Source: Microbulbifer agarilyticus (GTDB lineage Bacteria; Pseudomonadota; Gammaproteobacteria; Pseudomonadales; Cellvibrionaceae). From it: a stretch of 64,000 nucleotides of DNA. Location: the NCBI RefSeq assembly GCF_020171345.1, contig NZ_JAIUZM010000001.1, positions 1,178,001 through 1,242,000 on the forward strand. The letters are read 5' to 3'. The notes under the pieces are model-generated. The model was not told the DNA's origin, made no database searches, and was given only the letters and a program-made list of their open reading frames with translations. Below are positions 58,799-64,000 of this stretch, in pieces. Each line of letters begins with the position of its first letter. The first letter of the stretch is position 1. The translations under genes were made by a program, and so were the position numbers.

Positions 58799-59158
58799 GG
58801 CGTACCTCACTTCTCATAAGCCAACTGGCAGTCCATACACAGATTCACGCCCGCCACTCGTGCGCAAAACACACCAGCGATAAATACCCCGCCAGCGCGT
58901 GCGACCGCCGTCACACCTACTCCTCAACGAGAGACTATCGTACCAATTTCGACCTAATTTTGGCGCGAAAAGCAAAGAGTTATCCCTGTTTAGACATGAG
59001 GTCGAAATACACCTCCTCGTTAAACACTTGCCGCGGGGGCACACCGCAACACAATTGCGCACCCAATCCGCGGCCGCTGCCCAGGAGTCCCGCAGTGCAT
59101 TTACGGCGGAGCCTACCAAGCCCCGACGATAAAAATAATTCAGGAGAAACTCGTAACA
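58799..59158. other. Protease upstream region with 10-bp inverted repeat
   Basis: This 360-base gap contains no credible gene. ATTTCGACCT (58946–58955) and AGGTCGAAAT (58999–59008) are perfect inverse complements, 43 bases apart and about 150 bases before the protease start, a possible operator pair. AGGAGA lies a few bases before the start codon. Confidence 0.45.
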
Positions 59159-61261
59159 ATGAAAATACTCAATCTACTGGCACGCAGCGTGCGCATGTCC
59201 GGCCGCGCCGGTGGCGCGCTCGGTGTCACCGCACTGCTGCTCGGCGCCGGCCTGAGCACCAGCTTTTCTGTGCACGCAGTCGAGCCCGAGCTCACCGCCA
59301 CCAGCGTTGCCCCACAGGAGATGGTCACCGACCGCATCATCCTGAAATACAAGAACACGACGGCCGGCGCCAACAGTCTTGCCATGTCGCAAACCGCAAT
59401 CGACCGCGTCGCGCGCACCGCCGGCCACCGCTTCAAACATATGCGCCGGCTCGCAACCGGTGCCCAGCTGATGAAGCTGGAAAAGCGTGCCAGCAAGGCG
59501 GAAATGAATGCGATTATTGCGCGCCTGCAACAGGACCCGCAGGTGGAATACGCGGAGCCAGACCGACTGATGCGCCCCATGGCCACCCCCAACGACACCA
59601 ACTACAACCAGCAGTGGCACTACTTTGAGTCCACCGGCGGTCTCAACCTGCCGGCGGCCTGGGATGTAACACAGGGGGAGGGGGTTGTGGTTGCGGTGAT
59701 CGATACCGGTTACCGCCCGCACGCGGACCTGAACGCAAACCTGCTGCCCGGTTACGACATGATTTCTGATACCACCGTGGCGCAGGACGGCAACGGCCGC
59801 GACAGTGACGCCAGCGATCCCGGCGACTGGTCGCCCGCGGGCGCCTGTGGTCAGGGTCAACCGGCGCGCAGCAGCAGCTGGCACGGCACCCATGTGGCGG
59901 GCACCATCGCCGCGGTAACCAACAACAACACCGGTGTAGCCGGCGTTGCCTACAAATCGAAGATCGTCCCCATCCGGGTGTTGGGGCGCTGTGGTGGTTA
60001 TACCTCGGATATTGCCGACGGCATCATCTGGGGCGCCGGCGGCAGCGTGAGCGGTGTCCCCGCCAATGCCAACCCGGCACAGGTTTTGAACCTCAGTCTG
60101 GGTGGCGGCGGTGGCTGCGATACCACCACCCAAAACGCCATCAATACCGCGCGCAGCCTCGGTACCACCGTGGTGGTTGCAGCGGGTAACTCCAATGCCA
60201 ACGCCGGCAATTACAGCCCAGCCAGCTGCTCCGGCGTCATCACCGTGGCCTCCACCAACCGCGCCGGTAGCCGTGCCTACTACTCCAACTACGGCAGCGT
60301 GGTGGATGTAGCGGCACCCGGTGGCGAAACCGCTACCAATAGTAACGGCGTGCTTTCCACGCTGAACAGCGGTTCTCAGGGCCCCGGCAGCGACAGCTAC
60401 GCCTTCTACCAGGGCACCAGTATGGCGGCGCCACATGTGGCGGGTGCGGCAGCCCTGCTGTATGCCGTAGACAGCGGCATCACACCTGATGAGGTGGAAG
60501 CCAACCTGAAAAGCACCGCGCGCAGCTTCCCCGGTTCCTGCAGCCAGTGCGGCTCCGGTATCGTGGATGCGGCAGCAGCGGTCGCGGCAGCCAATGGCGG
60601 CGGTGGCGGCGACCCGGATCCGGGTGACGGTGCGCTGACCAACGGCGTGGCTGAATCTGGCCTGGCGGCAAGCTCCGGACAAGAACTGCGCTATACCCTC
60701 GAAGTACCGGCCGGCGCGAGCAACCTGAGCTTCCAGATTTCCGGTGGCAGCGGTGACGCGGACCTGTATGTGCAGTACGGCAGCCAGCCGACCACCGGCA
60801 GCTACGAGTGCCGCCCATATCTGAACGGCAACAATGAAACCTGTTCGATCAGCAATGTGCAGGCGGGTACCTATCACGTGATGGTGCGCGCTTACAGCAC
60901 CTTCTCCGGCGTGAGCCTGGTGGGGAATTTTGACGAGCCGGGCAATGGCGGCGGTGGTGCCACCGGCTGGACCGAATCCAACGTATCCGGGTCGGCCAGT
61001 ACCTGGCAGCACTTCACTCTGGATGTGAACAGCGGCATGAGCACGCTGGAAGTCTTGATGAGCGGCGGCAGTGGTGACGGTGACCTGTACGTGCGCTACG
61101 GCAGCCAGCCCACCACCAGCAGCTACGACTGTCGTCCCTATCGCTGGGGCAACGACGAAAGCTGCAGCATCAGCAACCCGCAGTCGGGCACCTGGTATAT
61201 CAGCGTCCGCGGTTACAGCGCTTATTCGGGGGTAACCCTGCAGGCGGAGGCGGCCCCTTAA
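59159..61261 (+). CDS. Secreted S8 subtilisin-family protease with two PPC domains
   Basis: A 700-residue preproenzyme. A signal peptide (about 1–41, V-H-A cleavage) is followed by an I9-type propeptide (about 55–140, ending Y-A-E-P-D). The catalytic triad is Asp182 (A-V-I-D-T-G), His242 (H-G-T-H-V-A-G) and Ser421 (G-T-S-M-A-A-P-H); A-A-G-N-S-N holds the oxyanion Asn. Gly-rich linkers separate two bacterial pre-peptidase C-terminal domains (about 494–595 and 602–700), each with S-G-G-S-G-D-x-D-L-Y-V and S-Q-P-T-T. These are normally cleaved on secretion and can help substrate binding. Export is probably Sec then type II. A long opposite-strand frame is a composition artefact. Confidence 0.95.
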   Translation: MKILNLLARSVRMSGRAGGALGVTALLLGAGLSTSFSVHAVEPELTATSVAPQEMVTDRIILKYKNTTAGANSLAMSQTAIDRVARTAGHRFKHMRRLATGAQLMKLEKRASKAEMNAIIARLQQDPQVEYAEPDRLMRPMATPNDTNYNQQWHYFESTGGLNLPAAWDVTQGEGVVVAVIDTGYRPHADLNANLLPGYDMISDTTVAQDGNGRDSDASDPGDWSPAGACGQGQPARSSSWHGTHVAGTIAAVTNNNTGVAGVAYKSKIVPIRVLGRCGGYTSDIADGIIWGAGGSVSGVPANANPAQVLNLSLGGGGGCDTTTQNAINTARSLGTTVVVAAGNSNANAGNYSPASCSGVITVASTNRAGSRAYYSNYGSVVDVAAPGGETATNSNGVLSTLNSGSQGPGSDSYAFYQGTSMAAPHVAGAAALLYAVDSGITPDEVEANLKSTARSFPGSCSQCGSGIVDAAAAVAAANGGGGGDPDPGDGALTNGVAESGLAASSGQELRYTLEVPAGASNLSFQISGGSGDADLYVQYGSQPTTGSYECRPYLNGNNETCSISNVQAGTYHVMVRAYSTFSGVSLVGNFDEPGNGGGGATGWTESNVSGSASTWQHFTLDVNSGMSTLEVLMSGGSGDGDLYVRYGSQPTTSSYDCRPYRWGNDESCSISNPQSGTWYISVRGYSAYSGVTLQAEAAP

Positions 61262-61304
61262 GGAGAATAAAAATACTGCTTAATTCGGAATCCCCCCCTT
61301 GTTT

Positions 61305-61328
61305 GGCCGGCATTTGCCGGCCTTTTTT
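61305..61328 (+). terminator. Rho-independent terminator of the protease gene
   Basis: GGCCGGC, loop ATTT, GCCGGCC, then six Ts; 44 bases after the stop. Confidence 0.9.
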
Positions 61329-61429
61329 ATTTGGGTGCGTATACCGAACAGCGGATATCAGTGCAGTCCAGTTGCAACAAGGAAGATCAATCCTCGAATT
61401 CCACCTCCGCACAGGGAACACCATTCACA

Positions 61430-62521
61430 TCAACGATGTTTACAACGTCCAGCGGCGTAGCGTTTCAGCAATTCACCTACTTTGCGGAACCGGGCGAAGT
61501 GGCGGGCCTGCCGCGCACCGGCAACTGCCACACCAGCACCGGCGGTCACCCCTAACAGCACCAGGGTAACCAAAACCTCAAAGGCGGCCGAGCCCGGCAG
61601 CTCCGTGAGGTCCGTGAGCTCCACCGCATGCTGCGCATTTACGTATTCCACACAAAAGCGACGTATATCTGCGCGCAGCGCCGGGTCTTGCCAGACCAGT
61701 TCGGCAATCTCCAGCGCCTGGTCGAACTGCTCGCGGGTGATACTGGACGGGTCAAAGCCGATGGCCTCTACCAGCTGGCGCTTTTCGGCGGTGAGCTGCT
61801 CCGATACAAAGGCATCCAGATACGACTCGCCGCTGACACTGGCGCGCTCACGCGCGCGCATGCCCGAGCGCAGGCTGCGCAAGATGCGCTGGGTGGGATT
61901 CACCACATCGTTGACTTCTTTCAGCCACTTGGCGAAATCCGTGCCCGCGTGCCACAGCCCGTTGAAAAACGCACCGGTATAAATAAGCCCGCGCATCAAG
62001 TGCGACTCGTTTGCCTGCGAACGTTCATGACCGGCGGCCTCTGCACGTTCCTGACTGACGATTTCAGCGAGCGCCAGGCGGATTTTTACCCGCAGCGCGT
62101 TGCGCTCGTCTGCGCTTTGGCTGTGACTGGCTTGGGCCGGATCAGCCGCCTGCAGTTCGAGCGTGCCGCTGCGAATGGCCTCGAGCAGGATCTGCTCTGA
62201 ATCCTGAATTGGCCCCTGAACTGGACTCTGAACTGGACTCCGAACTGAATAGGGACCTGAAATGAGCGAAGACGCACCGGAGTGCGTGCGCAGAGCGGAA
62301 GGGAGCCCGAAACTCTCGGACCCGCCGAGCTGCAAAAGGGGGTAACTGCCGCCACCAAAAAAGTGCTGCTCGGCCATCAACAACTGGCCGGGCTCCGTAT
62401 TCGCCAGTAATTCCCCGGCAATAAGAACCTGCTGTGGATCAATCCAGGGAACGGAGAAACGGATTGAGGCCGTCAAGCGATAATACTTTCCCTGTCTGTC
62501 GCTTAAATCAAAGTGGGGCAT
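61430..62521 (-). CDS. Protein resembling the N-terminal region of a polymorphic toxin, no toxin domain
   Basis: A 363-residue protein of unknown function. Residues about 20–110 are mixed and mostly beta, with a repetitive P-V-Q-S-P-V-Q-G-P-I-Q segment. About 130–215 is helical and charged (I-R-L-A-L-A-E-I-V-S-Q-E-R). The end has a hydrophobic stretch L-V-T-L-V-L-L-G-V-T-A-G-A-G-V-A-V-A-G then R-F-R-K-V-G-E-L-L-K-R-Y-A. This run of amphipathic helix, glycine-rich hydrophobic segment and basic helix precedes the nuclease or deaminase domain in many large type VI/Rhs-associated toxins. Here the protein stops ten residues later. It may be a truncated toxin, an adaptor or an immunity-like relic. 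The start is uncertain (ATG 62521 or TTG 62551). Confidence 0.5.
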   Translation of the reverse strand: MPHFDLSDRQGKYYRLTASIRFSVPWIDPQQVLIAGELLANTEPGQLLMAEQHFFGGGSYPLLQLGGSESFGLPSALRTHSGASSLISGPYSVRSPVQSPVQGPIQDSEQILLEAIRSGTLELQAADPAQASHSQSADERNALRVKIRLALAEIVSQERAEAAGHERSQANESHLMRGLIYTGAFFNGLWHAGTDFAKWLKEVNDVVNPTQRILRSLRSGMRARERASVSGESYLDAFVSEQLTAEKRQLVEAIGFDPSSITREQFDQALEIAELVWQDPALRADIRRFCVEYVNAQHAVELTDLTELPGSAAFEVLVTLVLLGVTAGAGVAVAGARQARHFARFRKVGELLKRYAAGRCKHR

Positions 62522-62692
62522 TTCCTTGTCCCGTAATAGTGATTGCGGCAAATGCTATCGCAAAACGGAAATCATCAGAAAGCACCAAGGTCGGCACGAG
62601 CGTGCCAGTCACCGGCCTGACGGGGGATGCGCGCGGGATGATTGGCGTTGCTCGCTGACGATCTTCGCCATGGGCGTAACGCCAAAAACACA

Positions 62693-62708
62693 CGGATTTC
62701 GAAATCCG
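62693..62708. promoter_or_regulatory. 16-bp perfect palindrome upstream of the desaturase gene
   Basis: CGGATTTCGAAATCCG is exactly self-complementary. It lies 93 bases before the sterol-desaturase start and 172 before the minus-strand gene, in the divergent region, so it is a candidate operator for either. Confidence 0.45.
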
Positions 62709-62800
62709 GTCTCTCAGGACATTGCCCGCACCGCGCCCTGTGGCAAGATTGCTAGCAAGTCACAACAAAGATAATCAAACCGACGATTCTCGAGGTGCCC

Positions 62801-64000
62801 GTGGGACTGATCACCGCCGCCATTCCGTTTTTCCTGCTCGCGCTTGTGCTCGAGCTGACCCTGGACCGCTGGCGCGGCTGGGGCCTGTATCGCCTGAACG
62901 ACACCATCGGCAGCCTGGGCGCCGGCATCATGAGCCGGGTGGTCGGGCTGGTGCGCGTGGGCATCCTGATGCTCGTCTACATTCCGCTGTACCAGTGGTT
63001 GGAACCCACCTACCAGAGCCTGGGTATCCACTGGTCGCTGGATAACCCCTGGCACATGGTGCTGGCGATCGTCCTGTACGATTTCTTCTATTACTGGCGC
63101 CACCGCATCGCGCACGAGGTCAATATCTTCTGGGCCGAGCACGTGGTGCATCACCAGAGCGAGGATTACAACCTCAGTACCGCGCTGCGCCAGTCCAGCG
63201 GTTTTGTACCCCTGGCGTGGATGTTTTACCTGCCGCTGCTGCTGGTGGGCATGCCCCCGGAAGTGCTACTGACCGCCGGCGCCATCGATCTCATCTACCA
63301 GTTCTGGGTCCACACGCAGAAGTTTCCCAAGATCCGCTGGATGGAGTGGATCCTGGTATCGCCGTCCAATCACCGGGTGCACCACGCACAGAACAAGGTG
63401 TATGTAGACCGCAACTACGGCGGCGTGCTGATCATCTGGGACCGTATCTTCGGAACCTATCAGGAAGAACTGGACGACGAGCCATGTATCTACGGCGTGC
63501 GCAAACCGCTCAACACCTTCGACCCGTTCGCCGCCAATTTGCAGCACCTGAAGCGCATGTGGCTGGATGCGGTGTACACCAAAAGCTGGAAGGAAAAACT
63601 TAGCCTGTGGTTCCGTGCCACCGGCTACCGCCCGGCGGACGCCGAGGCGGCCATGCCCGTCCCCAGCGGGGATCTGGACAACTTCCAGCGCTTTGACCCA
63701 CAGATAAACCGCGGCGTGCGCTGGTACGCTCTGGCTCAGCATTTGAGCTACACCCTGGCAACCGTGGGAATCCTGTTTATGGGCAGCGGCCTCGATTTTG
63801 CCACGACCGCACTGGTGGTGTTCCTGATCATCGCGGGCCTGATCCTGAACGGGCGTATCCTCGACGGCAGCAGCGCTACGCGCTACTGGGAGCTGGGCCG
63901 CCTGGCACTGCTCGCCGTATCGATCCCGCTACTGCCGCAATTGATCTGGACGGCGGTGGCAGGCTATTGCCTGATAAGCGCCGCACTCTGGTGGCGGTTG
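62801..64000 (+). CDS. Sterol desaturase/fatty acid hydroxylase family protein (3' end outside window)
   Basis: About 400 residues are readable from GTG at 62801 (GAGG five bases upstream; GTG at 62795 is an alternative) to the window edge without a stop. It is a membrane di-iron enzyme. The first histidine box is H-R-I-A-H-E (about 101), followed by H-V-V-H-H (about 114) and N-H-R-V-H-H (about 190), the full set for the family. Membrane helices flank these, and a further hydrophobic region from about 310 on is an extension seen in the alkylglycerol-monooxygenase-like members. It would hydroxylate or desaturate a lipid; the substrate is unknown. Confidence 0.88.
   Translation, partial: MGLITAAIPFFLLALVLELTLDRWRGWGLYRLNDTIGSLGAGIMSRVVGLVRVGILMLVYIPLYQWLEPTYQSLGIHWSLDNPWHMVLAIVLYDFFYYWRHRIAHEVNIFWAEHVVHHQSEDYNLSTALRQSSGFVPLAWMFYLPLLLVGMPPEVLLTAGAIDLIYQFWVHTQKFPKIRWMEWILVSPSNHRVHHAQNKVYVDRNYGGVLIIWDRIFGTYQEELDDEPCIYGVRKPLNTFDPFAANLQHLKRMWLDAVYTKSWKEKLSLWFRATGYRPADAEAAMPVPSGDLDNFQRFDPQINRGVRWYALAQHLSYTLATVGILFMGSGLDFATTALVVFLIIAGLILNGRILDGSSATRYWELGRLALLAVSIPLLPQLIWTAVAGYCLISAALWWRL

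Noticed and set aside
58255-59628. 457-codon plus-strand frame spanning the glycosyltransferase end and protease start
   Set aside because: It overlaps two well-supported genes in another frame and reads as Arg/Ser/His-rich noise.
59174-61012. 612-codon minus-strand frame inside the protease gene
   Set aside because: Low-complexity Gly/Ala/His translation from antisense of a GC-rich gene with an intact catalytic triad on the other strand.

Overview
This 64 kb window is chromosomal DNA of a GC-rich gammaproteobacterium. The gene order FKBP isomerase – algP – TIGR02444 – ABC-F, the ftsY–ftsE–ftsX–rpoH block, and the run radC – coaBC – algC-like – argB – slmA – pyrE – crc – rph – yicC combine neighbourhoods known from Pseudomonas and from enterics. 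A Crc homologue, an AlgP-type lysine/alanine-rich protein, a long AlgC, large TonB-dependent receptors and a secreted PPC-domain subtilase point to a free-living, probably marine, member of the Pseudomonadales/Cellvibrionales (Microbulbifer-like). That placement is inference from gene content.

Region 1 (1–30 kb) is housekeeping DNA. It holds RNA methyltransferases (trmB, rsmD), heat-shock sigma factor rpoH, the SRP receptor/division block, coaD, gamma-glutamyltransferase, a Gdx-type SMR exporter, a DsbB-like protein with a DUF5993 microprotein, mutM, rpmG-rpmB and the radC-to-yicC run. The dut gene normally found between coaBC and the next gene is absent. Four copies of an unusual palindromic repeat sit between co-directional genes at 6.25, 6.85, 10.0 and 16.8 kb. 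Their conserved cores are enclosed by long, nearly perfect inverted arms whose sequence differs from locus to locus.

Region 2 (30.0–31.5 kb) is an AT-richer islet with two overlapping genes. A protein with a long hydrophobic C-terminal half lies upstream of a small multispanning membrane protein, and the arrangement suggests a membrane-active toxin with its immunity protein.

Region 3 (31.5–55.8 kb) is a large acyl-CoA catabolic region on the minus strand, in three probable operons. (a) A carotenoid-oxygenase-family enzyme and two thiolases. (b) An acyl-CoA dehydrogenase, MaoC hydratase, MFE-2-like SDR and a thiolase. (c) A TonB receptor, acetoacetate-decarboxylase-like protein, atypical 3-hydroxyacyl-CoA dehydrogenase, SDR, MFS transporter, acyl-CoA ligase, acyl-CoA dehydrogenase and HSL-type esterase. 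Each operon has its own divergently transcribed regulator (tandem HxlR, XRE/MmyB and TetR). Together they would import, hydrolyse, activate and beta-oxidise a hydrophobic, possibly ester-linked or double-bond-containing compound; the substrate is unknown.

Region 4 (55.9–64 kb) holds a DUF1295 membrane protein, a TMEM175-like protein, a glycosyltransferase, a secreted S8 protease with two PPC domains, a protein resembling the N-terminal part of a polymorphic toxin with no toxin domain, and the start of a sterol-desaturase-family hydroxylase that runs off the end. No rRNA, tRNA, CRISPR array, transposase or prophage gene was recognised.
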